Shown here: positions 23,877 through 32,109 of the stretch, piece by piece
Layout of the letters: each line of letters begins with the position of its first letter
Numbering within the stretch: position 1 is the first letter of the stretch
DNA from: Desulfurococcaceae archaeon
Lineage (GTDB): Archaea; Thermoproteota; Thermoprotei_A; Sulfolobales; Desulfurococcaceae
Direction of reading: 5' to 3'
DNA length: 40,339 nt
Assembly (NCBI GenBank): GCA_028275705.1
Contig: JAPWUD010000013.1
Coordinates: 1 to 40,339, forward strand
Notes under the pieces: model-generated
What the model was told of the DNA's origin: nothing
What the model saw: only the letters and a program-made list of their open reading frames with translations
Databases searched by the model: none
Position numbers and translations under genes: made by a program

Positions 23877-24071
23877 CTCGTTAAACCAGCTAACTCCTTC
23901 ACTTTCTCTATGAACACCCCCACACAATTAAAATCCCTCTTAATAACTTTGATAAACGAGATCATCTCTTACAGTCCAATATCTGTGAACAAGGATGTTT
24001 ATCAGTCGAGCGAGAGCTTCTAAGTCCCTATAGCATTGAACACTGAGTCTTAACCCTACTTCCCTGAAGCA
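23873..24071 (-). pseudogene. HEPN (DUF86) toxin remnant with a +1 frameshift
   Basis: On the minus strand one frame gives CYRDLEALARLINILVHRYW and then RDDLVYQ, the hallmark C-terminal half of DUF86/HEPN with the R-x6-H motif (RLINILVH). The next codons run to a stop. Skipping one A in an AAA run (23948-23950) continues it in register as VIKRDFNCVGVFIEKVKELAG up to a TGA that overlaps the MNT start. The N-terminal half is missing or unrecognisable. It is either decayed or read by frameshifting. Confidence 0.65.
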
Positions 24072-24077
24072 TTAAGT

Positions 24078-24296
24078 CTATGACTTTGGCCTAATTCCAT
24101 ATTGATCCAGACTTAAATGTACGCAGATCGAGGCCAGTAACCCTACAAGGACTATTATAAGGTACCTTATTGAGTACCTCTCATGCGTATTCATTTCCTC
24201 ATATTTTTTGATCGTCAATGCTTTAAGCCCACTAATTATATCACTAACTCCACTAATCTTCCCGAGAACTAGTTCTTGTCTATCGGTATGAACCAT
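24078..24296 (-). CDS. Small hypothetical membrane protein
   Basis: A 72-residue frame with ATG at 24296. A polar helical first half (VSDIISGLKALTIKKYEEMN) is followed by one membrane helix (YLIIVLVGLLASICVHLSL). No family recognised. It lies between lplB and the HEPN remnant on the same strand. It could be real or a chance frame. Confidence 0.4.
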   Translation of the reverse strand: MVHTDRQELVLGKISGVSDIISGLKALTIKKYEEMNTHERYSIRYLIIVLVGLLASICVHLSLDQYGIRPKS

Positions 24297-24340
24297 GGCA
24301 CCAGTATTAATTACTGCGATCCTAGGAATTAATCACCAAG

Positions 24341-24640
24341 TTATATACCTCCACCTGGATACATACTCCTACAGTTCTTAATGAACCCCATAATCTTATT
24401 CTTTAAATCCACAACGTTAACTCCGAGTACAACACTACTTGATAGCTCTCTAAAAGCCTCCTCAACACATAATTCATCTTTACACCCCTTAAGCCTGCTC
24501 TCTAGTCTCTCAATAGAGTCCTCTGGATACGCGAAGAAATCCCCTGATATAGTTATATCTATGATTCTGCATTCATCCCCGATCACTATATCCACCTTTA
24601 CCGTTTTCCCGTATCTCAATATAATTGACTCCTGCTTCAA
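24341..24640 (-). CDS. lplB: Lipoate-protein ligase accessory subunit LplB
   Basis: About 99 residues. It corresponds to the C-terminal domain of bacterial lipoate-protein ligase, encoded separately in many archaea. Visible blocks: GKTVKVDIVIGDECRIIDI, the highly conserved ISGDFFAYPEDSIERLE, and a late VVLGVNVVDL. It is needed for the adenylation (lipoyl-AMP forming) step of LplA. The TTG at 24640 lies 5 nt after a strong AGGAGGTGA; the GTG at 24649 lies inside that site. It follows lplA by 5 nt. Confidence 0.85.
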   Translation of the reverse strand: MKQESIILRYGKTVKVDIVIGDECRIIDITISGDFFAYPEDSIERLESRLKGCKDELCVEEAFRELSSSVVLGVNVVDLKNKIMGFIKNCRSMYPGGGI

Positions 24641-24645
24641 TGCCC

Positions 24646-25401
24646 TCACCTCCTATAGATCCACTCATGGCTCCTATACTTCGAGACTATTTCACTAGCC
24701 ACTCTGATTTCTTCACTCGATAATTCATCATAGTAAACCTCAGCGTTTAAAGCCCTGGAGAACCCCTCTATAAGGGACTTGACGAGTTGGTCTACATCCA
24801 CACTTCCCAGTACTTCTTTAATTGTTACAACTCTCTCACGAATGCTCCTAACACCCTTACTCATTAGTTTCTCCCGTGGAGCCACGAGAGCTTTCTCCAG
24901 GGTATCTAAGTCTGTAGCATACATTAATGTACCGTGTTGCAGTATATAACCCAGTCTACGAGTCTGTGCACTCCCAGATATCTTCCTCCCATAGACTACA
25001 ACGTCGTTTATAGGGACGAATTCTGCTTGCAACCCAATTTTCCTAAGTGCATAGACGAGTGCTCCACATAGTACTCTATAGCTCTCGAGGATATCAACTA
25101 GTGCACCCTCAGCTGGGAGTACAATACTGTATGTTATCTCTCCACCGGAGTCGTGGTAGACCGATCCACCACCCGTGATCCTCCTCGTGTAGTCTATTCC
25201 ACTGGCATTTAGGTAGTCAATGTTAACAGAGTCCCTTATTCTCTGGAAGTAGCCAATCGTGACAGCACTTGGTTTAAACCTGTAGAGTCTCAGCGTGTTA
25301 TCTACTCTACCATTAATCCTTAAGTGTAGTAGTGCCTCATCTATTGCCATTTGCCAATACACATCCCTACCTTCAAGGTCTAGTATGACCCTCAACTTCA
25401 C
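24646..25401 (-). CDS. lplA: Lipoate-protein ligase A, catalytic subunit
   Basis: About 251 residues of the BPL/LplA fold. LplA attaches lipoate through lipoyl-AMP to carrier proteins of 2-oxoacid dehydrogenases or glycine cleavage H protein. Motifs: the LRLYRFKPSAVTIGYFQ strand, RRITGGGSVYHDSGGEITYS loop, and GRKISGSAQTRRLGYILQHG with the catalytic lysine near residue 140. The GTG at 25401 follows GGGTGG. It is divergent from lipS1 with a short shared promoter region. Confidence 0.92.
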   Translation of the reverse strand: MKLRVILDLEGRDVYWQMAIDEALLHLRINGRVDNTLRLYRFKPSAVTIGYFQRIRDSVNIDYLNASGIDYTRRITGGGSVYHDSGGEITYSIVLPAEGALVDILESYRVLCGALVYALRKIGLQAEFVPINDVVVYGRKISGSAQTRRLGYILQHGTLMYATDLDTLEKALVAPREKLMSKGVRSIRERVVTIKEVLGSVDVDQLVKSLIEGFSRALNAEVYYDELSSEEIRVASEIVSKYRSHEWIYRR

Positions 25402-25486
25402 AATGCCACCCTGGATCAACTAAGTTTATATCTTCTAAATTAATAAACATGTTATAGATGGATAAAGCGGGGAGTGTGCTTTAAAA

Positions 25487-26434
25487 TTGACTAGGAAAAT
25501 CTACGTGAGGGTATCCATCGGGACACTTGCAAAGCTAGGGTTACTGGACTTTAAATACTCTGAATCCCCTACAACTGCATATCTACTCCAATACTCACCA
25601 ATAGGTTGTAGTGGGGGGTGTAGATTCTGCCTACAGTCTTGTAGAGCATTATTTAGGAGTAGTGATAGATTGGGGAGGGTTACATGGCCCACTGTAGATC
25701 TCGAGACTCTTGCTAGTAGCTGGAAGAGCGTTTTCACACGGGTGTGTTTACAGACTGTCATTAAGCCTGGCTTCCACTTAGAGGCCTTGGAAATACTGAG
25801 ATTTATTAGGTCATTCGAGTATGTAAAACCATTATCCCTAGCCATAACCCCCGTACCAAAGCACATTCTCGAGGAGGCGAGGAAACTGGGAGTTGACTCC
25901 CTAGGTGTTGGATTAGATGCAGCTACGAAGGGTTTATTTGAGACGTGGGGTAAGCCGTATAGCTGGGATCTGTACTGGTTGTTCATAAAGAGAGGGGTTG
26001 AAGTTTATGGTGCTGGGAACGTATACGTACACTTAATTGCTGGTCTAGGTGAGTCTCTGAGGGAGCTTGTTTACACCATGAAGAGAATATATGAACTCGG
26101 TGGGAGAGTAGCATTATTCAACTATATTAATGAAAAGGGGACTTCACCTGTTAGTATTCAATACTATAGACTAGCGCAAATTGCTAGACTCCTACTTGAA
26201 CAAGGGTTAAACCCCGATGAATACATAGACTACGAGCACCTAAAGACCGTGAGAGATGTACCAGTTAATAGATTAGAGGAGGCATTTTACACGAGCGGCT
26301 GCCCTGGTTGCAATAGACCATTCTACAATGAGAGCCCTAGAGGGCCAATATACAATATCCCATCGAGACAAATGCTCGACGCGTACATTGAGAGGCTTAG
26401 GGAGGAGCTGGGATCTATTGGTGTCCATCTATGA
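25487..26434 (+). CDS. lipS1: Radical SAM lipoyl synthase subunit LipS1
   Basis: A 315-residue radical SAM protein with cluster cysteines C41, C45 and C48 (GCSGGCRFC), and extra Cys at LQSC and at the C-terminal SGCPGCNRPF, likely for an auxiliary cluster. In archaea two radical SAM proteins, LipS1 and LipS2, together insert the sulfurs into octanoyl groups. This pair overlaps by 4 nt with the second gene and sits divergent from lplA-lplB, which fits that assignment. The TTG start is at 25487. The assignment rests on context plus motifs. Confidence 0.8.
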   Translation: MTRKIYVRVSIGTLAKLGLLDFKYSESPTTAYLLQYSPIGCSGGCRFCLQSCRALFRSSDRLGRVTWPTVDLETLASSWKSVFTRVCLQTVIKPGFHLEALEILRFIRSFEYVKPLSLAITPVPKHILEEARKLGVDSLGVGLDAATKGLFETWGKPYSWDLYWLFIKRGVEVYGAGNVYVHLIAGLGESLRELVYTMKRIYELGGRVALFNYINEKGTSPVSIQYYRLAQIARLLLEQGLNPDEYIDYEHLKTVRDVPVNRLEEAFYTSGCPGCNRPFYNESPRGPIYNIPSRQMLDAYIERLREELGSIGVHL

Positions 26435-27354
26435 TTATCTCCTACTTCACGCCTAGGGATAAATACAAGACGATCTCTCTAACAGGTAACTGGTGTGCAC
26501 TAAACTGTAGGTTTTGCAGTAGGAGGTACCTAGAGAACATGATCCACGTAAACCCCAAAAACTTCACACATGTCACGGAGGAGCTATACAAGTGGGGGGT
26601 TCGGGGCTTACTACTGAGTGGGGGTTTTAGACAAGACGGTACATTGCCAATAGAGCCCTACCTAGAGAAAATTAGAGTTGTTAAGGAGAAACTAGGATTA
26701 TTTATAAGTGCACACCTTGGTCTCATTACGAATAAAGATCTACTAATCGATTTGAAAGAAGCCATTGATGTAGTAGACTACGAGTTCACGCTTAGTCCAT
26801 TCATAGTCAATGAAGTGAGGGGTTTTAAATTCACACCCAGTAGATACGTGGAGGCATTATCAAGAATACTAGATGCAGGACTACACATTGTTCCACACGT
26901 ATTTGCATGGCATCCGGGTTTAAGCAGGGAGTTATTGAAGAAAGAGCTAGAAACCCTAGAAGACCATGGTGTAGGCGAAGTAACACTACTAGTCTACATA
27001 GACCCAGCTATGAGGGATTACTCAGTGAAACTAGCTGAAATAGTATTAAATAACATCGAGTATATTAGAGGCATCTACCACGGTAAACTATACCTGGGTT
27101 GTATGAGGCCTGGATATATTAAGCCCCTAATAGACCCATTAATAACCGAGAAGAAGCTCGTTGAGAGAATAGCTAATCCACACTATAAGGTACTAAGAGA
27201 ACACCCCGGAGAAATATACGATGCATGCTGCTCAATACCAATAACAATGAATACGAGGAGATTATTCTATATTGGAGTAAACAACCCCGAAGATCACTAC
27301 GTTGAGGATACCCATATAGTCGCAAGCTTTAGACATAGCACATTTACTAAGTAA
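26431..27354 (+). CDS. lipS2: Radical SAM lipoyl synthase subunit LipS2
   Basis: A 307-residue radical SAM protein with C22, C26 and C29 (WCALNCRFC), followed by a TIM-barrel body (GVRGLLLSGGFRQDG, ISAHLGLITN) and a C-terminal DACCSIP that may ligate the auxiliary cluster. The ATG overlaps the lipS1 stop (ATGA). It is the partner of LipS1 in lipoate formation. Confidence 0.8.
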   Translation: MIISYFTPRDKYKTISLTGNWCALNCRFCSRRYLENMIHVNPKNFTHVTEELYKWGVRGLLLSGGFRQDGTLPIEPYLEKIRVVKEKLGLFISAHLGLITNKDLLIDLKEAIDVVDYEFTLSPFIVNEVRGFKFTPSRYVEALSRILDAGLHIVPHVFAWHPGLSRELLKKELETLEDHGVGEVTLLVYIDPAMRDYSVKLAEIVLNNIEYIRGIYHGKLYLGCMRPGYIKPLIDPLITEKKLVERIANPHYKVLREHPGEIYDACCSIPITMNTRRLFYIGVNNPEDHYVEDTHIVASFRHSTFTK

Positions 27355-27429
27355 ACTTAATCCAGAAGCAATTTAGAGCAAGATGTTAAATAAGGTGAAT
27401 TAAAGATAATTGTTTTAAGCGTGGTGTAA

Positions 27430-28134
27430 TTGGGTGCTACATTCGACTTAGAAGAACTCGAGAGGGTAATTGAGAGAGCAATTAGGAAAGCAAGAAGTGA
27501 GGAGTTAAAAATCATTGCTGAAGCGGTTAAAACACTCGCCGACTACATGAAAACAGGCTTTAAGGAGACAATTGAGAGAATAGAGGCAATAGAGAAAAGA
27601 ATAGAAACTATAGAGGAGAGAATAGAGACTATAGAGAAAAGAATGGAGATTATAGAAAAGAGGCTTGAAGAGCATGCGATTATATTGCAAGAGCATGCTA
27701 AGAGACTTGAGGAGCTTACTAGAACTGTTTCAAGACTTGAAGTTGCCCTCGGGTCAATTGGGAGGAGGTGGGGTAGAGACCTCGAGAAAATGGTTCTAGA
27801 GGTCTATAGGCATGCACTCGAGGAGAGGGGTGTCCTACCGGAGAAAGTTGAGAGGTTTATTCACATAGATAGAGATGGCAAATATTATGTTAAAGACTCG
27901 AAGATAGAGTTTGATGTATACATCCACGATGATAAGGTGTACTTGATCGAGGTTAAATCACACGCAGAGTTAGAGCATGTAGAGTGGTTCTATAAACGGG
28001 GAGAAATATATGAGAAGATAACGGGTAGAAAGCCGAGTAAACTAATCCTAGTAGCAGTCCACATAGATGAAGATGCTTACGCGAGGGCAAAGGAACTAGG
28101 AATAGACGTCATATATGGTGCAATAATCCCGTAG
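27430..28134 (+). CDS. DUF3782-type coiled-coil protein with PD-(D/E)XK nuclease-like domain
   Basis: About 234 residues. Residues ~45-100 are a coiled coil made of repeated RIETIEK/RMEIIEK heptads, encoded by near-repeats of about 21 nt (27580-27665). The C-terminal domain has IEFDVYIHDDKVYLIEVKSH, which fits the D...(E)xK core of a PD-(D/E)XK nuclease, and a preceding GRRWGRDLEKMV. Such proteins are common in thermophilic archaea, with unknown role. TTG at 27430 follows GGTG. Monocistronic. Confidence 0.8.
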   Translation: MGATFDLEELERVIERAIRKARSEELKIIAEAVKTLADYMKTGFKETIERIEAIEKRIETIEERIETIEKRMEIIEKRLEEHAIILQEHAKRLEELTRTVSRLEVALGSIGRRWGRDLEKMVLEVYRHALEERGVLPEKVERFIHIDRDGKYYVKDSKIEFDVYIHDDKVYLIEVKSHAELEHVEWFYKRGEIYEKITGRKPSKLILVAVHIDEDAYARAKELGIDVIYGAIIP

Positions 28135-28316
28135 AATATAACGACCAAGATCTAAGACAACTACACATAAGCCCAAAACATCCTTCGCTCTCCGTGTTTT
28201 AAAGCAACATACCACGCCTTTAACCCTTTTGTTTCATAATTAATGAGACATATCGGCGGGGTCTTCAATAGAGGGTTATAACCCCGTTTTCGACTAAGTC
28301 TTTACTGGTGGTTTTA

Positions 28317-28580
28317 GTGAGTGGCTTAATTGTGGCTAGTTTATTAATGCTCATTGTGTCCATTGTACTCATCGCTATTGGTGTATTGCTTATCTTCATA
28401 GATTCCTTGAGGGAGTCGAGGGAGGAGGGCCGTAGGGTTGAGGCTGGTGGTGTCTTGATTATTGGGCCTCTGCCAATTGTTTTGGGGACTAGTGAGAGAG
28501 TGGCGAGGATTGTCTTAATCCTTGCAATAGTACTCACTGTTTTAGCTATTGCCATGTACTTAATACTTGTCAAACTATAG
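28317..28580 (+). CDS. DUF131-type small membrane protein
   Basis: About 87 residues with two membrane helices (LLMLIVSIVLIAIGVLLIFI and VLILAIVLTVLAIAMYLILV). Between them is the DUF131 signature GGVLIIGPLPIVLGTS. The GTG at 28317 follows GGTGGT; an upstream GTG at 28308 is possible. A paralogue follows directly. Function unknown. Confidence 0.75.
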   Translation: MSGLIVASLLMLIVSIVLIAIGVLLIFIDSLRESREEGRRVEAGGVLIIGPLPIVLGTSERVARIVLILAIVLTVLAIAMYLILVKL

Positions 28581-28589
28581 GTGGTGGCC

Positions 28590-28883
28590 ATGAGGCTCGG
28601 GACATTGGGCTTTATTCTATTGATTGCGGGGGTGATCATAGCATTCGTGTCCACATTGATCCCGTTTATAGCGGGTCTCCTCGGCGGGTTCGGTGGTGGA
28701 GAGGTAAAGGTTACCGGTGGCGGCTGCGTAGTCGTGTTCTTCATACCAATATGCTTCGGCTATGGAGACTCATTAATACTTATATTGCTAATGGCAGTTG
28801 CTATCGTACTTGTAGTTGTCTCATTCATAGTCTTTAAGTCTCTTGTGAAAACTACTCACTCGCTGGGAGAGAGGTTTACTTAA
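28590..28883 (+). CDS. DUF131-like membrane protein, paralogue of the previous gene
   Basis: About 97 residues, two or three helices. GGGCVVVFFIPICFGYGDS occupies the place of the DUF131 signature (GG-x-x-x-G-P-x-P-I-x-x-G), with changes at the G-P step. The ATG at 28590 follows AGGTGGTG. It lies directly behind the first copy, so the two probably pair in the membrane. Confidence 0.65.
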   Translation: MRLGTLGFILLIAGVIIAFVSTLIPFIAGLLGGFGGGEVKVTGGGCVVVFFIPICFGYGDSLILILLMAVAIVLVVVSFIVFKSLVKTTHSLGERFT

Positions 28884-28952
28884 TACTAGTAAATCACTTA
28901 TAATCCACATAGTGAATTATCAATAACTAAGTTATAGCGCGGTGTTATTGAA

Positions 28953-30158
28953 GTGTTCTCAAAGCTATACCTGGAGCTGGAGAGGGAGTTAAGGTATAAT
29001 AAGAGAGCCGCTGAGGCTGTGGAGAATAAGATACATAGATTATTCATAGAGTATAGTGGAAGAGAGGGAGTTGAGAGACTGAAAATAATGGATTTCTGTG
29101 GAACACATGAGTGGAGTATTACATATTATGGATTGAGGAGCCTCATGCCTCGTGGACTAGAGCTCGTCGCGGGGCCGGGTTGCCCCGTCTGCGTAGTCCC
29201 CTCCCACTACATTGAGGAAGCCATTAAACTATCCTTCGAGGGGGTTGTAGTCTACGCGTATGGAGACGTGTATAAATTGAGAGCTAAGAGGAGTGTTAAG
29301 GGAGCATTCTCACTAAGCGAGGCTAGGAGCCTGGGTGCCGATGTTAGAGTTGTTCAAGACGTATTATCAGCAGCTAGAGATGCTTCTAGTCATGGAAAAC
29401 CATCAGTATTCATAGCTGTTGGCTTTGAGACCGCTGCACCCGCGTATGCTTGGGCTATTCTCAGAGACCACTTGCCGGGGAACTTGAAGTTACTCAGCTT
29501 GGTTAAGTTAACTCCACCAGCAATGTTTTACTCCCTAGAGGTGTCTAGGGAGAAGCCTACAGAGCCCCCCATTAGCGGTGTGATCGCTCCAGGACACGTG
29601 TCCACTATTACTGGTGCTAAGGCATGGGTCCCCGTCGCGGAGAATTATGGTATACCAGTCGTTGTATCTGGTTTTGAGCCGCTTGACGTATTGGTGTCTA
29701 TCCTGGAGATCCTTAGGCAACTAGTTGCTGGTAGAGCTGAAGTGGTGATCGAGTATAAGAGGAGTGTGTCTTGGCATGGCGATGTAAAAGCACAATCAGC
29801 TGTAAACAGGGTTTTCGAAGTAGTTGACGATGCGTGGAGGGGTATTGGCTTCCTACCCAAGAGCGGGTTGAGAATAAGAGATAATTATAGAAGACACGAT
29901 GCAATTGCAGAGTATGGTGTTAGAGAGTTGAAGCCAGGTATGTGGGAGAAAGACATGCCTCCCGGGTGTAGATGTGCTGAGGTAGTACTTGGTAAAGCTT
30001 ATCCAACCCATTGCCCACTATTCATGAAGTCTTGCACCCCTCTAAAGCCAATTGGGCCATGCATGGTTTCAATTGAGGGGACGTGTGCTATATGGGCTCG
30101 CTACGGCTCTAGAGAATTCCTAGATGAATTAGCGAGGGAGATTGGAGAAGCTAGCTAG
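28953..30158 (+). CDS. hypD: [NiFe] hydrogenase maturation protein HypD
   Basis: A 401-residue protein. HypD carries a [4Fe-4S] cluster and, with HypC, assembles the Fe(CN)2CO unit of [NiFe] hydrogenases. Conserved blocks: MDFCGTHEWSI (C38-type Cys), LVAGPGCPVCVVP, AVGFETAAPAY, PVVVSGFEPLD and the C-terminal Cys-rich PGCRCAEVVLGKAYPTHCPLF with KSCTP and GPCMVS. The GTG start lies behind GGTG. It overlaps the next gene's frame and leads the hypDCE operon. Confidence 0.96.
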   Translation: MFSKLYLELERELRYNKRAAEAVENKIHRLFIEYSGREGVERLKIMDFCGTHEWSITYYGLRSLMPRGLELVAGPGCPVCVVPSHYIEEAIKLSFEGVVVYAYGDVYKLRAKRSVKGAFSLSEARSLGADVRVVQDVLSAARDASSHGKPSVFIAVGFETAAPAYAWAILRDHLPGNLKLLSLVKLTPPAMFYSLEVSREKPTEPPISGVIAPGHVSTITGAKAWVPVAENYGIPVVVSGFEPLDVLVSILEILRQLVAGRAEVVIEYKRSVSWHGDVKAQSAVNRVFEVVDDAWRGIGFLPKSGLRIRDNYRRHDAIAEYGVRELKPGMWEKDMPPGCRCAEVVLGKAYPTHCPLFMKSCTPLKPIGPCMVSIEGTCAIWARYGSREFLDELAREIGEAS

Positions 30159-30169
30159 TGGTGGTGCAT

Positions 30170-30463
30170 GTGTGTATTGGTACTCCAGCTGTTGTATTGA
30201 GCGTTGAGTACAGTAAAATGACGGCTATGGTAGACTATGGTGATGGAGTACCGAGGGAGGCTCTCATAGGGATCTCGCAGGATAGAGTTAAACCGGGCTC
30301 AATAGTAATAGTGCACGCGGGCGTCATAGTGTCGGAGATGAGTATTGAAGAGGTATTAGAGCAAATAGAGTTCTTCAAGAGCATCTTAGAGGGGGAGGAG
30401 TTGAGTGTAGTTCGTGTCTATGAGCAACTACTCGAGGCTTCGAAGAGGATTAGGGGTGGTTGA
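30170..30463 (+). CDS. hypC: Hydrogenase maturation chaperone HypC
   Basis: About 97 residues. The GTG at 30170 is chosen because it puts Cys at position 2 (VCIGTPAVVL): HypC must expose this Cys after Met removal to bind the Fe-CN/CO unit. Earlier in-frame GTGs (30158, 30161) would bury it. It has an OB-like fold with DYGDGVPREALIG, and a helical tail. It carries the Fe ligand set from HypD to the hydrogenase large subunit. Confidence 0.93.
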   Translation: MCIGTPAVVLSVEYSKMTAMVDYGDGVPREALIGISQDRVKPGSIVIVHAGVIVSEMSIEEVLEQIEFFKSILEGEELSVVRVYEQLLEASKRIRGG

Positions 30464-30464
30464 G

Positions 30465-31502
30465 ATGGGTGAGTATATTACACTAGCTCATGGATCTGGA
30501 GGCGTCGAGATGCTGGAGATCCTTGAGAAGCTATTCTTTCGGAGAGTGAGGGAGGAGTTTAAGCGTGTAGAGGGGGGTGTTGGAATAGATGTTGCAGACG
30601 ACGCTGCAGCTATTCCAATACCGGGTGGGAGATACATAGTCGTGTCCTCAGACGCGTACACAGTGAACCCGCCATTCTTCCCAGGTGGAAATATAGGGGT
30701 TTTAGCAGCCAGCGGATCAATAAATGATGTACTAATGATGGGTGGCTTACCCATAGCTCTACTAGATGCAATCATCGTGGAGGAGGGGTTTCCAATCAGG
30801 GATTTAGAGACAATAGTAGAGTCCATGATTAAACTACTTGAAGAGGAGAGGGTAGCGTTGATCGGTGGAGACTTCAAGGTAATGCCTAGGGGTCAAGTAG
30901 ACAAGATCACTATAACGACGACAGCTATAGGTGTTTCAAACGGCCCGCCAATAGTTGATAAACCAAGGCCAGGGGACAGGATCATTGTTAGCGACTACAT
31001 TGGGGAACACGGTGCAGTAATACTACTAACACAGCTTGGCTTAAGCAGTGATCTAGGGGAGTTAGTGAGTGATGTAAAACCACTAACTAAGCTAATGAAT
31101 CCACTAGTGTCGAGGTATAGGGACTGCATTACCGCTGCACGAGACCCAACGAGAGGGGGTCTTGCAGGGGTTTTAAATGAGTGGGCAAGTAGATCAGGTG
31201 TTCTAATAGCTATTAAGGATGCTGATGTACCAATTAGAGACCCTGTTAGGAGAGTCGCAGATATGCTTGGTGTAGACCCATACTTTCTCGCGAGTGAGGG
31301 TGTTGCTGTACTATCAATTAAGCCAGAGTGCGTAGAAGAGGTATTAGAGTATATACATAAACTAGGATTCAACGAGGCGAGAGTTATAGGTGAAGTGAGA
31401 GAGAGTGAGAGGTTTAAGGGGTACGTTGCCGCTGAAACCCCTATTGGTGGATTGAGAGTAGTTGAGCCACCACGCGGTGAGCTAGTACCACGGATTTGCT
31501 GA
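30465..31502 (+). CDS. hypE: Hydrogenase maturation protein HypE
   Basis: About 345 residues of the PurM fold. HypE dehydrates the carbamoyl group on its C-terminal Cys to make the cyanide ligand. Motifs: ITLAHGSGGVEM at the N-terminus, DDAAAIPIPGG, GGDFKVM, ARDPTRGGLAGVLNEWA and the essential PRIC terminus. The ATG at 30465 is 1 nt after the hypC stop. HypF, which supplies the carbamoyl group, and HypAB are not in the window. Confidence 0.96.
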   Translation: MGEYITLAHGSGGVEMLEILEKLFFRRVREEFKRVEGGVGIDVADDAAAIPIPGGRYIVVSSDAYTVNPPFFPGGNIGVLAASGSINDVLMMGGLPIALLDAIIVEEGFPIRDLETIVESMIKLLEEERVALIGGDFKVMPRGQVDKITITTTAIGVSNGPPIVDKPRPGDRIIVSDYIGEHGAVILLTQLGLSSDLGELVSDVKPLTKLMNPLVSRYRDCITAARDPTRGGLAGVLNEWASRSGVLIAIKDADVPIRDPVRRVADMLGVDPYFLASEGVAVLSIKPECVEEVLEYIHKLGFNEARVIGEVRESERFKGYVAAETPIGGLRVVEPPRGELVPRIC

Positions 31503-31512
31503 GTTGGTTTAA

Positions 31513-32109
31513 TTGCCTAGGAGGCTTTTATTCAAGAACACATGGTTGTCTAGAATAGGGTTTGCAGGTGTAAGGGTTGAATATGGAGACCTAGTCATAT
31601 GCATAGATCCTGGTAGTGAAGTATTCAACTGCCAAGTAGTATTGTGCACGCACAATCATAGTAGACACTGTGGTAGCTGGATACACTCAACTAATAAACC
31701 AATATACTCACCCTCCACTGGGTATATTGTAAAGCCTGGAGTGGATCTCGATGTAAATGGTGTGCGTGTATTAGTTAGAGACGCCTACAACGACCCAGAC
31801 CTCTACAATGGGAAACCACCGCACCCGAGGGGTTTTGGCGTTGGATACATACTTATCCCCCCAAGTGGGCTAACAATATACCACACTGGAGACACTAGTC
31901 TAGTTAGTGAAATACTCAACCCCGGTTTAAACATAGATGTACTTGTAGCACCAGTTGGAGGAGGCTCTGTTATGACCACTGAGGACGCTGTTGAGTTAGT
32001 TAAGAGCATTAAGCCTTCTATAATTATACCGATTCACGCTGAAGACATTGATTTATACTATAGATTCAGAGACATGGCTCAACCGTATGCCCAGGTAATC
32101 CTACTATGA
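31513..32109 (+). CDS. Metallo-beta-lactamase-fold protein with altered metal motif
   Basis: A 198-residue protein of the UlaG/YtnP-like branch. The first metal motif reads THNHSRHCG, where the family has T-H-x-H-x-D-H: H47, H49 and H52 are present but Asp51 is Arg. The later ligands GDTS (YHTGDT) and PIHAED are present. Loss of the Asp would affect the second metal site. The TTG start lies 10 nt after hypE, and the stop overlaps the next gene by 4 nt, so it is co-transcribed with hyp genes. Substrate unknown. Confidence 0.8.
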   Translation: MPRRLLFKNTWLSRIGFAGVRVEYGDLVICIDPGSEVFNCQVVLCTHNHSRHCGSWIHSTNKPIYSPSTGYIVKPGVDLDVNGVRVLVRDAYNDPDLYNGKPPHPRGFGVGYILIPPSGLTIYHTGDTSLVSEILNPGLNIDVLVAPVGGGSVMTTEDAVELVKSIKPSIIIPIHAEDIDLYYRFRDMAQPYAQVILL

